Shown: positions 21,286 to 32,114 of the stretch, piece after piece
Layout of the letters: the number at the start of each line of letters is the position of its first letter
Numbering within the stretch: position 1 is the first letter of the stretch
Assembly: GCA_023313575.1 (NCBI GenBank)
Contig: JAJTTP010000002.1
Span: 1,612,001-1,676,000, forward strand
DNA length: 64,000 nt
Direction: 5' to 3'
DNA from: Eutypella sp. D-1
Lineage: Eukaryota; Ascomycota; Sordariomycetes; Xylariales; Diatrypaceae
Position numbers and translations under genes: made by a program
Notes under the pieces: generated by a model
The model's input: only the letters and a program-made list of their open reading frames with translations
Databases searched by the model: none
What the model was told of the DNA's origin: nothing

Positions 21286-22469
21286 GGTGTATATCTAGGT
21301 TTGCTCACATCCAGTTAGGAGATGTCGAGTATTATCGAAGACTACAGAGCTAAGAAGCAGCGCACATGCATTGCTTCTTATATGCCTACCCTGCTCCAGC
21401 CCTATGCCACAATCGCTTTTGTTCCAGTACCCGGTTTCGTTTGGATTTCAGCCAGCTCACGCAAGGGGGGTTGTTGCGGCCTCCCGTATGAGGAAGTATA
21501 AAAGCTCAAGCGAGCATGTATCCAATAGCAGCTCAGATTTAGTCGCCAAGGCTGACATAGCATTGGAAACAGGGAAGCCTCACCGTGCTGAGCGACCCGA
21601 TGGTCCAGACCTTCTTCTTTCGATGCCATTTGCTTGCCGAGGAATAAAATTGAGCGCCGTGTTTCAAACACGTTATGAGATGGGCATCGCTGACTGTCCG
21701 CGATCCTCTTCCACGGTTTCTGTACTTTGCGGGAAGTTCCGATATGACCTACCCAATGAAGGAATCTCATCCAGCTGCTTACTAGTCAGGCCGTCTCTCA
21801 GGCGAAGTCCGGGTTTCCCCGATTAAAGTTGCGCATACTATAAACATAAGGTGCTCACGCGTGCGAGTAGTAAGCACTTAGCATCTCGATGATGCACCGT
21901 AGAAGCTATTCGCTTAACATAACATGCATTTCTAGGAGCTACATGGTTATTACCTTGGCTATAAATCATTTATTTAGATTGGAAGGCGATTCGTATCTGA
22001 TTGATGCCCATAAATGTCACCGGGTTATACGGATGCGATGGTTGCATCCAGTGGCGATGTTCGAAGTGGACCAACCTGCTGCTAATCCTGCTATAGTATA
22101 TCGAATCCTAGCATAGCGCAGCGCGAGCTCCTTGTCACTTCAATACATATATAAAGTAGAATTGTACACTAGGTAGGGCTAGTCCGCTTACGTGGATACA
22201 AGCCCAAAGGCTAGGCTTGGATTCGCACTTAGGCCACATGGGAGCTCGTAATGCAAACCCCCCTATTGCAGGTATTGCTGAGGGGATCTAGGCTACTAAG
22301 AGGTAGGGCTATGCAAAGTCGCGCTACATCTACGGAGTATATACAGAACAAATAGAAACGGGGTCAAACACGTTCCCCTGGGATATTGTAAATTAAACCT
22401 GGCACCAGCATCACCACACGAATTCTAGAGACCCGTAGGAAGGTGGGGAGTCAACAAACACGTAGAGGC
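21286..22469. other. Intergenic, no gene seen
   Basis: About 1.2 kb. A 151-codon plus-strand ORF (21371-21826) has an opposite-strand shadow and no recognisable features, so I do not call it. Confidence 0.5.
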
Positions 22470-23288
22470 TTACCGCAATCCGAGCCTATCGGATAATCGC
22501 CTGAGTGCCCTCAGACAGGATGCCCGGCTGCTCTCCTTCCATTGACCCTCGTCGACCGCCTTTACATTACCCAAAACCCAGGCTACCTCGGCAGCCACGA
22601 CATCAGGGCGGTCCCTGATCACATTGTGCCCGCAGTCGGGGACGTGGACGTACCTCGAATTCCTGGACAGGCCCAGCTGCTTCTTCTTGAGTCTCTCATC
22701 CTCCTCGTCGGAGAGCTGAAGCATTTCCCTCTGCACCCGCAGGCCCTCTCCCGACGACGGGCTCAGGTTCCCTCCTCCCTCTCTTCCCCTCTCCGCAGCC
22801 TCTAGCTCCGACCATTTCTCAAGGAACGAGTTCCCACGCACCACGCTCAGTGGCCTCGCGCCGAGAGCGCAGCGCGCGTACTGGGCCTTCTCGAGTTTCG
22901 GGTCCAATCCGCCCTCTTGGCCCGTCTCGACAAGGATCGCGCCTGCGATGTCGCCTGGCGCTATGCCGCGGCGATGGCCCATGAATGTGCGCGCGAATGT
23001 GCCGCCGTACGAGTGAGCGACTAGAACGTAGGGACCGGATAGCTTCTCCTGTAGGAGGTAGGCACGGAGATCGGCGGTCGCCTGCGCTGGTTTGGGCGGG
23101 TGCTGCCGGCCGCGGTTGTAGAGCAGTACCCTTAGACCCAGCTGCTCCGCGAGAATGCCCGCGAGCTCGTCCCAGGTTGGCGAGCAAGACTCCCCCGATC
23201 CATGGAAGCAGATTATCAGAGGCTTACTTGCGGCTCCGAGTGCATCAGGAATAACGAGCCTGTGCTCGGTGGCGGTAAATTCGGCCAT
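22470..23288 (-). CDS. Alpha/beta-hydrolase fold protein
   Basis: Single-exon ORF of 272 residues. KPLIICFHGSGESC gives the first strand and oxyanion HG motif, VLVAHSYGGTFA holds the nucleophile elbow (Ser in HSYGG), and VPDCGHNVIRDRPDVV carries the catalytic His near residue 225. The acid residue is probably in the strand before it. No signal peptide. The fold covers esterases, lipases, thioesterases and peptidases; nothing identifies the substrate. An internal Gly/Glu-rich stretch (about 170-190) replaces part of the usual lid. Coding is GC-rich compared with the flanks. Confidence 0.8.
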   Translation of the reverse strand: MAEFTATEHRLVIPDALGAASKPLIICFHGSGESCSPTWDELAGILAEQLGLRVLLYNRGRQHPPKPAQATADLRAYLLQEKLSGPYVLVAHSYGGTFARTFMGHRRGIAPGDIAGAILVETGQEGGLDPKLEKAQYARCALGARPLSVVRGNSFLEKWSELEAAERGREGGGNLSPSSGEGLRVQREMLQLSDEEDERLKKKQLGLSRNSRYVHVPDCGHNVIRDRPDVVAAEVAWVLGNVKAVDEGQWKESSRASCLRALRRLSDRLGLR

Positions 23289-25388
23289 GGGGACGCCTGG
23301 AAATGATCGTTGAGGACGCGTCAGCTATCGCTTGAAAATGTATCGGACCAAATAACCTACGCTGAGAAGGTGTCTCAAAACTCTAAGAACCACTTGAAGA
23401 AGCTATAGCGTAGCGTTCTTGTGCGTTATGTTATGGTTCTACGTCCTAACGGTCCTCATGGCCCAGAAAGACTATTAATGAAGGTTCAGACCGAGCATAA
23501 TTACTTCAGCAACGTGAACATGCATCTGCCCCCACCGAATAATCACGGTCCGCTCCTCACAGTATTTGAACTCGTTGTTGTTTAGGTCATGTCGGTGAGC
23601 GGGTGAGCCTCGTGATGCGTTCCGTATGGTCCTGTGGCAATGTTATGTTATCGATAAGATGGTCATGTGGCAGTGCTGTGGTCGTGGGTGGATAACGTCC
23701 GGGGTTCGGCTTTAGCGGGAGAAGGTCACTCGGTCGGTGGTGGGGCCGACTGGTGACCTGGGACGTTACCTGTGAAGATGGTTTCAACGAAGGGATTAAT
23801 GACAGTACCATTCGGTCTGTCACAAATGATCTCGTGAATTCAGCCTTTATGCAATTGCCTACCTATATACCTAAGTACATAGGTATGGAACTATCACGTT
23901 TCGTAAGTGAAAAACGCCTACTGAGTCTGACTGTCTGAGTACGGAGTACAGAATTGGGTTTCCATTTTGTCGGTGCTAACGAAGTACCTAAGTACCTTAA
24001 ATAGGGGATTTCGGGGCTTCTTGGTTCATTTAACACACCCCTATCTATTCTAGGTGACCTCTAATTGAGATTTTCGTATCGTTCCACCACATTAATATCA
24101 CGAGTTACTTACCATGCGACGGTTTTCAGAATTCGAGGTAGAGGATTTTCAATTGTATTTTTAATTGAACAAGATCACACCTTGCCGGTCGATTCCAGCT
24201 GCTAGACTTGGTATGCATTATGTGCCTGGCTGAAATTTTGCATAGGACATTTGAACCAGGCCCGGGCAGTAGGTTGGCCCCACGACTTCCCTCTGTTCAG
24301 GCGCTATATGGTCTAAGTGTGGCTTCCAAGAAGCAACTGGATCAGGCTGGGGGCTAGAGGCTGCAGTGTCCTTGGCCTCCAGGCTCATAATTAACCAAAT
24401 AGGTCACGGTTTCGGGGTTGGTACGGATAGCGCTTCTATCACTACTCGGCATGGGGCCATTGACCCTGTCGCCGACAGAATAAAAGTGATAAGTACTTAA
24501 GCCTTCCTCCACCTCCGTGCGTACTAAACATACGGTAACTATGCCGGCGGTTTTGCAAGCCTCGTTGCGAGGATCTTTGCAAGATAGGATTACTAGAAGA
24601 GCATATGGTGTTCGATTTGCGCGGTACGCCGTTCCGCCCGCGTCAGTTCATGCTCTTGCTCCAGCCTCTTCTAGAACGTCTTGCGGTGGACTTCGACCCG
24701 GGCGCAAGTGTCCTTGTTCAGAAACGAGGCCGCCCGTGGTCTTCGACGGCGGAACCGTCTAACTCTTCCCCATGGCCGTTGCATAACCCTACAACTACAC
24801 TAAGTCTCATCATCACGTAGTCACAACCCAAGTCATACTCGTTGAGATAAGACCAGTCGAGTGCTTTCACTTTGATATCCGTCGTTGCATCTTCATAAGG
24901 CGCTTCGCCGCCCAGCTCCATAGCCAGCCACAATCACTATGATCTCATCCGATCATACCCTATGGTTGATGTCCTTCCCGCGTGGTTATCTTGAAACCTC
25001 TTTCAACCCATTCCGCCTCAGTCCATGGCCTCTCCTATCAGTAGGTCCACTCTCGTCCCGGAATAGTGTTACATAACCACACTCCCCCTTGCCCCCACCC
25101 TCCAACTGCAACTACCTGCCGTTCAGGGCCTCTGATTCCTTTCCCTTTCCCCCAAAGCAGAAAAGGAACCCGTCTATTTTGACTTACTCCTCCTTGCAAA
25201 CGCTCACCAACTCCCTTCCTTGATGCGCCCACTCAGTACCTCCTCATCTTGCGCATTCTTCTCATGTATATGTATATGGGTCGATTTGGGTGTTGTGTGA
25301 TAATGATAGATGGTATTGGCTGTCGAGGGGTTTGGAAAATCGACTGGTTCTGATTCGAGGATCGGAGATTTCATGGTTCGGCAAGCCT

Positions 25389-25452
25389 AGCGGCGTTGAA
25401 CATGTGCGAAGACCCATAGTCGCGACGGTCTTCGCACATGTTCAACGCCGCT
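25389..25452. repeat. Perfect inverted repeat, 26-bp arms, 12-nt loop
   Basis: Arms 25389-25414 and 25427-25452 are exact reverse complements; the loop at 25415-25426 contains the self-complementary GTCGCGAC. No mismatch was found in reading both arms base by base. Confidence 0.92.
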
Positions 25453-25570
25453 CATATAATGGTTAGCAAATGCTCAGCAGCTTTGTACGACTGAAGGAGG
25501 CGGTACTCACCGTTTTCACTGATCATCACCGAGTTCTGGCACCGCTATTCCCACCGTTAGCCTCTCTCAC

Positions 25571-25735
25571 CCATGCCCCATCCCCCTTTCCCCCCTTCCA
25601 CCCCTCCACCCCTCCACCCCCTTCCCCCCTTCCCCCCTTCCCCCCTTCCACCCCTCCACCCCTCCACCCCTCCTCCCCGCCTCCCCTCCCCATCACACCC
25701 CCACCCCACACCCTCCCCTTTTTTCTCCCACCAGA
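25571..25735. repeat. C-rich polypyrimidine tract
   Basis: About 165 nt almost purely pyrimidine on the plus strand, built from short CCACCCCT- and CCCCCCTT-like units. The minus strand has runs of six G separated by AA, which meets the pattern for G-quadruplex formation. Confidence 0.85.
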
Positions 25736-25760
25736 TTTTAGACAAGCAGACCTCAAGCTA

Positions 25761-25804
25761 ACAGCCAGCACCACAGTTTTATGCCTCTGAACGGTGCTGG
25801 CTGT
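25761..25804. repeat. Perfect inverted repeat, 12-bp arms
   Basis: ACAGCCAGCACC (25761-25772) and GGTGCTGGCTGT (25793-25804) with a 20-nt loop. Confidence 0.85.
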
Positions 25805-25878
25805 CGTGGCTTTTCTTTGTCTTTTTCAGTTAGCCGTAGGTGCCAGAGCCCAACAGCCCCATCCAGTTGTAAGTGTTC

Positions 25879-25975
25879 GTGTTTTTTTTTTGTTTTTTCT
25901 TTTTCTTTTTGTTTTTCTTCTTCTTTTCTTTCTTTTCTTTTTTTTTTGTCTTTTTTCTTTCCTTTTTTCTCTCTC
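25879..25975. repeat. T-rich tract with CTTT units
   Basis: Nearly 100 nt dominated by T runs interrupted by single C or G on the plus strand, just downstream of the C-rich tract. Confidence 0.8.
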
Positions 25976-26058
25976 CCGTTTTGGAGGGATGTACTGGTGG
26001 GAGTGGGCTGTTGGGCTCTGTTAGTTCTGGGGGTCTGCTGTCTTTGTTAATGTAGAGT

Positions 26059-26248
26059 ACAAGGGCACCGGGCGCCGACCAGCTCCGGTCTAGAGAATCT
26101 CAACACGGTCGGATGAGAGAAAGGCGTAGTGTAGTTTAGAATGACCGTTCCGGGTTCCCCAAGTCTTGTTTCTCCGTCTTTTTCTTTTCTTTTTTCGAAT
26201 TGAATGACTTGTGGAGGAACCCATGGTCGTCGCGCCCGGTGCCCTTGT
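26059..26248. repeat. Inverted repeat pair, 17-bp perfect arms
   Basis: ACAAGGGCACCGGGCGC at 26059-26075 and its exact complement at 26232-26248. The pairing resumes for five bases inside (CGACC at 26076-26080 with GGTCG at 26225-26229) after a two-base bulge. The enclosed span is about 150 nt. Confidence 0.8.
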
Positions 26249-26252
26249 TCAT

Positions 26253-26304
26253 GATAGAGACTCGGGCCAAGCCGGTCATTGCCTGGCAAGCCCGAGTCTC
26301 TATC
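26253..26304. repeat. Perfect inverted repeat, 15-bp arms
   Basis: GATAGAGACTCGGGC at 26253-26267 and GCCCGAGTCTCTATC at 26290-26304, with a 22-nt loop. It starts four bases after the right arm of the previous repeat. Confidence 0.85.
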
Positions 26305-26565
26305 TTATCCGGAACCTTCGAGTTAGTTCCGCTGGGAGGCCCCCTCGTTAAATGGCCAACTCCAACAAGTCCTGGGGTCGGCGAGGGAGCCTCAGCTGTC
26401 AGTTCACTCCTCTCCAAACCTCTTCCCCATCAATCGCTTCCACTGCCCGGCCCAAGTACGTCTGGCCACACGCACACACACGTCGGTTCCCGAGCTTTGC
26501 CCCTTTTCATCGTTTCGGGTGGGCTTGCTCGGTCCTGCTTGTGCTTGTTCTGTTTCTCTCTTCTC

Positions 26566-26658
26566 TCTCTCTTTATTTTGTTTTTCTGTTTTTTTTCTTG
26601 TTTTTTCTGTTTTGTTTTGTTTTCTGGTTTTTTTTTGGTTTTTTTTTGTTTTTTTTTG
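26566..26658. repeat. Second T-rich tract
   Basis: About 90 nt of T runs broken by G or C on the plus strand, the same strand bias as the tract at 25.9 kb. Confidence 0.8.
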
Positions 26659-29600
26659 CGCCTGCTGTTGTATTCTGATGCAGTGTCCTGTAAAACGCCC
26701 TGAAGAATCAGCCGATGTCCCGCAATGATGCTCTCTGCCTTCTAGTCGCGATATCTCGCGGGGGTGTGGCGCCGTAGGATTAGTGTGATTAGTGTGTGTG
26801 TGGCCCCAGCTTTTCCTTCTCCCCGCTCTTCTTCGTTCACCTCCATCTTCCTCCTATAGGAACTTTCCTAGTCTGGCCCTCGTATAAAAGCAGACCTTGG
26901 ACGTGTGATCTTCACGTGCCTGTGACCACCTCTAGATGGCCTTATATGATAGTGCCAGGGGTGTTCATTGTAGCCTTGGGATAGTCGTAGACTTATAGCC
27001 GGAGTCATTTCAAAGCTGTTTGGTTTGAGATTTGAAACGTCTCCGCCGTCTCTCTTCTAATTCGGTGGGCTGCGGCTCATAATAAATCATAATCGACATC
27101 ATGTCGACTTCTTGTTGCAACTCGGGTCGGTAGCAGCGTCCAAATGGCGGACTTATGAGGTTGAAGGAAAGAGCATGTGTTTCTCATGTTGTTTAAGTTA
27201 GATACTCGGTGTCATGCCTTCTTCCTCGTTCCGGGATGACCTCATCGTAGCCCAGATATTTTTCTTCATCTGTCTCGTAGCTGTGTGGCTCGTTAATAAA
27301 TTCGAGACTCAAGTAGTAACCTCGAGTTAGTAGTATATGCTGTTATAAACAGCGATAATGGTTCAAAGCTGAGCCGTGAATCTCCTATCAATTCATATGC
27401 AGACACTATTTGAATAGCTGGTCTGCTGTGTTCTTTGACTCGTTGTTTGGTGTCAGGCCTGGGGGGTATCAACTCGGCGGCAATGTGATAGAAGGAGAGT
27501 CACGATATGTTCGCGCGTGATGTTGCCGTTCCAGGTCGCTGATACTTTCATCTTGCTACTCGTAATGTGAAGCGCGTAAGGTAGATGTTAGACGCTCGGC
27601 TTCAAATTGAATGTCGAGCGGCAGAAACCGTCGTGCAATGGATTGTTTTGCGAAGATATTTATGTAATTGATGACTCTGCGTCATCTCAGGTGTGGATAT
27701 GTCAGCCTCTTCAGCATTTGGTACGTGGCTTTCACACGGGTTTCATCCTGATAAATGGCCTTGCCGAAGTCTTCTCTCATATTGATTTCAGGGTACTCCC
27801 TTTCTTCGGTTGCTTCCTTGTGTGTCGGATTGTGATGCACGCCGGCCACTGTGGAGCAGCATGGATTGCTTAGGCGATCTTGGGTATTTGCGCTGCTAGT
27901 TGGTCGTAACTGTAAGTGTAGTTCGTGATCGGTTATTCTGTTGATGTATTTGAGTGAGCTTTTATCTTATTTGGACTTCCTCATGCCCTCTTTTGGCTTG
28001 TCAATTCCGTGAATGGTTTCAAGCATTTGGGATATCAGCCGTACGTGGCTCCAGTGATCCTGGATTGGGTTCCCGTTGGAGTTTGACTTAGCAGTGTAGT
28101 ATGTAGATGGGCGTTTTGTTGGGACAACCTTGAGGGGCAGAGTCCCGATATGCAACCGCTTTGTCACTTTGCTCAGTATTCTTTGAGCTCGCTCTTGATT
28201 TCGTGGGGTTACTGGTACCTAACCACAGCGATACCTTGATTTCGAATTCCTTTCTTTGGATTTAGGCATTTCTCGCACTCGTCCTCGGAGGCTTCCTCAG
28301 GTGGATGAAAACCGTGGGGTGCGTTCGCCATATGTTGTTACACATGCTGATTGCTCTAGTTCGTGACCTTTACAGACCCATGACGATAGTAGGTTGCCTT
28401 CTAGTAGACGTCATCGTGACGATTGTTATTGGCCATGTAGCATGTTGGTCCTGAATTTAATTGACACGAACAGCTGCAGTGACGGGATGAGGTAGGTGTC
28501 ACGTAATTTCTGCTGGTAGCAGTAGCATGGTTTGCTTCAGTGGCCTTTGCTCAGAGCTTTATCGAAAGTTGTAGCTCGAAAAGATACCCCTAACAGGCTC
28601 CGGCTAACACTGCGTAAGCGCTTGAGATCATATCGTGCCGTGTACTCTTGTCTGTTCTTGCATAAACGAAGAACTGACCGATTGACATAGAGCCCACAGG
28701 TCAGTCTAAGATGATCTCGCTCGTGTTGAGATGGTTCTATCGCACAGGAACCTTCTCAAGTAAATGTTTCGCGCGTATATGCGCATTTCCTGTAGACTAT
28801 ACACGACGACAAATAGAACGAATCCTTGTACTTGAACAGATAAAGTCGAGGAAATCGCGAAAAATATCAAACTGGGCGTTGTTGGCATTTGGTGCAACAG
28901 GTCGACGAGAAGGTCGAAGTCAGAATGTTCGTGTAATGGATGTGCTCGAAAGGCGGTAGGATCAAGACGACGCCAATACATCATCATGACGGATCCAAAT
29001 GGCGAGGACTCAGTCAACTCAAGCCGGGATCGTGTATATAGATATGTGGGTTCGGTGCAATGTGAACAATACTGAACACAGAAGGAGCGTGGCCGAACCA
29101 CCCTAGTATGGCCTCATCGATAGAAGCCAGGATTAGACCTATTTGCCGAGCGGAACATTAAGTTCCAAACCGTCTGATCTCTCCCTTCACCTCATATATG
29201 GGTTCTTCGGGGTCTTTGATGCATATACCTTCAGTCACACGCATGGAACCGCCCAACTTGCCGGCCGGTCATCCCAAGACCGCACGGGGGATATCCAAAA
29301 TGGTTTAATCAGGATTATCAAGCCCGGCGACAAGTTCAAAACCGAACGCGACGAAGAAGGGTGAGGAATGGAACCTTGGTGAGCTGAAGTGTAAATCACA
29401 TGTCTATGCAAACTTGCCGGACAGCCCTCACGCGACCTCGAGGAATGCCTAAGTAGACGATTCAGTGAGACTGAGACGGTTTGAAGCTAGTCGCGACGAA
29501 GAATGCACATAGACACGCGAGACGGTGGGCTGCCATCGCTGCATTTTATACCCTTCAACCGGCCAAGGCGGATCAGGGGTCCATATCAGCAAAGCGATGG

Positions 29601-29942
29601 CGACCAGACGAATCTCTGCCTTCGACATGAATGACTCCTGAGCAGAGAAATTTCGAAAGGTCCGGCGTAAGTATAAAATAAAATAGGAATGTGATAATTA
29701 AGGTCGCCAAATTCTTCAGGTTAGGATCCTCGGAAGCATGCTGAGGGATGTTCAAGATGGGAGTATCGGAGAGATAATATGACGAAAGGATACTACAGAT
29801 AGTGAAAGACAGGTGAGGAAGTGTAAGAGTGGGTAAATAAACCCTTAGGCTAAGTCCTCGTCAGCCATCTCTGTGGCAGTCTGCAGATCAGCTAGTTGAA
29901 GAAGTTGGTATTTTCTGGGTTGAACGATGCCGGTGAGGAAGA

Positions 29943-32114
29943 TTAGGTTAGGTTCATTGCAGATGGCGGATCTGCACATAAGGAACTAGCATTCTTAGCC
30001 ATATCCACTACTGCGGAAGGCAAGTGGGCATGGAACCCTACGATTTCAGACCTCTGTCTTTCTTCCTCTGGCTGTCTCATCGACTTAGGAAGCCTAGAAT
30101 GAAGGAGACCCCTGTTGGGCTTGCGCTGTCTGGGCCGTCCGCTGATCGAGGCAGGTGCTTGCGGCTGGGAGTTTATGTTGCCTATGAAACCGGCCGGACC
30201 CTTTCCCTTCGATTCTCGTCCCAATTCTTGGGTATTACTGGCTGCCAGAAGGACATTTACAGGTATAGCTTCGAAAAGGGAGCGTGGTTGCTGCGTCGGT
30301 AGCGGGGATGGTGAATTGGGAGTGAATTCGCCGGGCTGTTCAGGTATAGGATCGTGGGGGGCATCTTCGTCCTCGTTGCTTTTCGTTTCCTGGCCTGGCC
30401 AGAGTACGTCGAGTTTGCATGGAGGCGTGTTGGATGATCGGTTAGGTGATACTCCGTTGATCGCATTCTCAAGGTCCTGTTCAGTCACCTGTCCTTCAGA
30501 GTCACCCGTAACAGGAGCGTGCATCTCCGTTCCAGCATCACTCTGTGCTTGCATGTTCGGATCATTCCCACCCAGGAAGCCGACAGCCATGTCAGAGTTC
30601 ACTGCAGTGTCGCTGGATTCTTGCAGACTCGGATCGATTATGATGAAGGGCTCGTCATCAGATTCCTCTGCAGGAGAGCTGGATGCTTGCAGACTCGGAT
30701 CGATTACGGTTATGGGGTCGGCATTAGATGCCTCTGCAGGAGCGCTGGGCGCTTGCAGACTCGGATCGATTACATTTATGAAGCTTGGATTGAATCCTTG
30801 CGCAGTGCCATAGGTTGCTTGCGTATTCGGCTCGGACATGGTCATGGGATCGACATTAAATGCCTCTGAAGGAGCGCTGGGTGCTTGCAGACTCGGATCG
30901 ATTACATTTATGAAGCTTGGATCGGATGCTTGTGAAATGCCGCTGGCTGCTGGCGTATTCGAATCCATCATGGTCATGGGATCGACATTAAATGCCTCTG
31001 AAGGAGCGCTGGGTGCTTGCAGACTCGGATCGATTGAGTTCATGAAGTTAGGATTGAATCCTTGCGCAGTGCCATAGGTTGCTTGCGTATTCGGCTCGGA
31101 CATGGTCATGGGGTTGGGATTAAATACATCTGCAGGAGTGCTGGATGCTTGCACATTCGGTCCAGTATCGATCATGAAGCCTACATTAGGGTCATTGTCC
31201 TCATCAATGCCGCTAAGTGCTTGCATCGTCTGCTGATTCGTAGTCATGTCGGTATTGAATGCTCCAGCGGCGAAGCTGGAGACTTGCATATCGGGCTCGT
31301 TCGTGGTCATGGTTCTGACACCAAATGCCTCTGCATTGGACCACGCTTCTGCCGATGTGGGCGCATCAACCATCTCATCATCGAATCGGGGCACATCAAG
31401 TGTCACCTGATCGGGAAGAGGGGCATCGGTCATCTCCATGTCATCTGCACTTGACTGGTCCTGCGGCTGAGAATCTGCACTTGGCTGCTCCTGCGGTTGA
31501 GACAGGGATAAGAGGCTCGCATTATGAACCAGCCGCGAATGGTCGAAGGGATCCAGCTTGCTTCTGTACTCCTCATCTTCCAGCAAGGACAGCAGCGGGC
31601 GTGATGATGAGGGCGTCAACATGGTCGAGGTAGGGTTAACTGGGTCTCTGTAGGTAGAGAAATTCTCAGTAGAGAAATTCTCAAGACCTTCCTTGCGGAT
31701 ACCGGCATCATCAGGGATTGCGAAACGCACTACCTTCTTCAGCTTGTCGACATTATGCTTGCGGTCGCGACCCTTGTGATGGTTCTGGATCGGAGAACGG
31801 CGCGGTTGCTTGGTAACGATTGGGTGGGACTTAGAGCGGATCGGCCGACGAACTGGCGCAGAAGGCGACTCAGGGGTCAGAGGAGAAGACACGGGATCAG
31901 AGGGTATTTCCGGCACAGACTGCTGTTCGGGTTCATGCTTCGACTCAGGTTGAGTCTCAGGTTGAATCACCGGCACAGGCAGCTGCTCGGGCTCCATACG
32001 ACGCTGAGTCTTGGGCTTGTCATCAACAGGAGAAGGAGGGGAACGCGAAGGGAGAGCGGAGGTCCTGTACGGCTTTGGGGGCGGCGGCGAATAGCGATGT
32101 GTCAAGACGGGGCT
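29943..32114 (-). CDS. Disordered 22-aa-repeat ORF downstream of an in-frame TAG
   Basis: A 2.17-kb open frame on the minus strand with no stop until 29943, lying in the same frame as the ORF at 33113-32115 and directly after its TAG. Read alone, its first ATG is at 31997, giving 684 residues. The N-terminal part is Pro/Glu/Gln-rich (EPEQLPVPVIQPETQPE). The centre has about ten 22-residue repeats of the type QAPSAPSEAFNVDPMTM and QATYGTAQGFNPNFM, encoded by tandem DNA with a 132-bp period. The C-terminus is basic. No folded domain is recognised. It is either the C-terminal half of one long protein with the upstream ORF or a separate gene. Confidence 0.6.
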   Translation of the reverse strand, partial: SPVLTHRYSPPPPKPYRTSALPSRSPPSPVDDKPKTQRRMEPEQLPVPVIQPETQPESKHEPEQQSVPEIPSDPVSSPLTPESPSAPVRRPIRSKSHPIVTKQPRRSPIQNHHKGRDRKHNVDKLKKVVRFAIPDDAGIRKEGLENFSTENFSTYRDPVNPTSTMLTPSSSRPLLSLLEDEEYRSKLDPFDHSRLVHNASLLSLSQPQEQPSADSQPQDQSSADDMEMTDAPLPDQVTLDVPRFDDEMVDAPTSAEAWSNAEAFGVRTMTTNEPDMQVSSFAAGAFNTDMTTNQQTMQALSGIDEDNDPNVGFMIDTGPNVQASSTPADVFNPNPMTMSEPNTQATYGTAQGFNPNFMNSIDPSLQAPSAPSEAFNVDPMTMMDSNTPAASGISQASDPSFINVIDPSLQAPSAPSEAFNVDPMTMSEPNTQATYGTAQGFNPSFINVIDPSLQAPSAPAEASNADPITVIDPSLQASSSPAEESDDEPFIIIDPSLQESSDTAVNSDMAVGFLGGNDPNMQAQSDAGTEMHAPVTGDSEGQVTEQDLENAINGVSPNRSSNTPPCKLDVLWPGQETKSNEDEDAPHDPIPEQPGEFTPNSPSPLPTQQPRSLFEAIPVNVLLAASNTQELGRESKGKGPAGFIGNINSQPQAPASISGRPRQRKPNRGLLHSRLPKSMRQPEEERQRSEIVGFHAHLPSAVVDMAKNASSLCADPPSAMNLT
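30565..31280 (-). repeat. Tandem coding repeats, 66/132-bp period
   Basis: The string GCTTGCAGACTCGGATCGAT recurs at 30751, 30883 and 31015, exactly 132 nt apart, with degenerate copies on both sides. Each 132-bp unit encodes two alternating 22-residue repeats starting with Gln-Ala. Confidence 0.85.

Larger units (their letters stand above)
23289..29942. other. Gene-poor 6.6-kb accessory block
   Basis: No ORF here has a recognisable domain, and the longer ones are low-complexity translations of polypyrimidine DNA. The block carries a cluster of perfect inverted repeats (25389-26304) and C-rich and T-rich tracts. Two places look weakly protein-like. One is a minus-strand frame at about 28237-27967 containing RAQRILSKVTKRLHIGTLP. 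The other is a plus-strand frame around 24610-24730 with RPRQFMLLLQPLLERL. I recognise neither and cannot say whether they are exons or relics. Confidence 0.5.

Noticed and set aside
21371..21826. 151-codon plus-strand ORF
   Set aside because: Composition is irregular, it has an overlapping opposite ORF and no domain; likely chance.
25470..26703. Pro- and Phe-rich ORFs on the plus strand
   Set aside because: They are direct translations of the C-rich and T-rich tracts and overlap in several frames.
27967..28334. Possible two-exon gene starting MANAPHGFHPPEE
   Set aside because: The only intron joining the frames would be 16 nt between direct repeats of CGAAATCAAG; not a valid splice. Left as a note.
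28706..29364. Possible RIP-mutated gene on the minus strand with TAA/TGA interruptions
   Set aside because: Short protein-like pieces such as EEPIYEVKGEIRRFG are seen, but no family is recognised and the stops cannot be tied to RIP without other copies.
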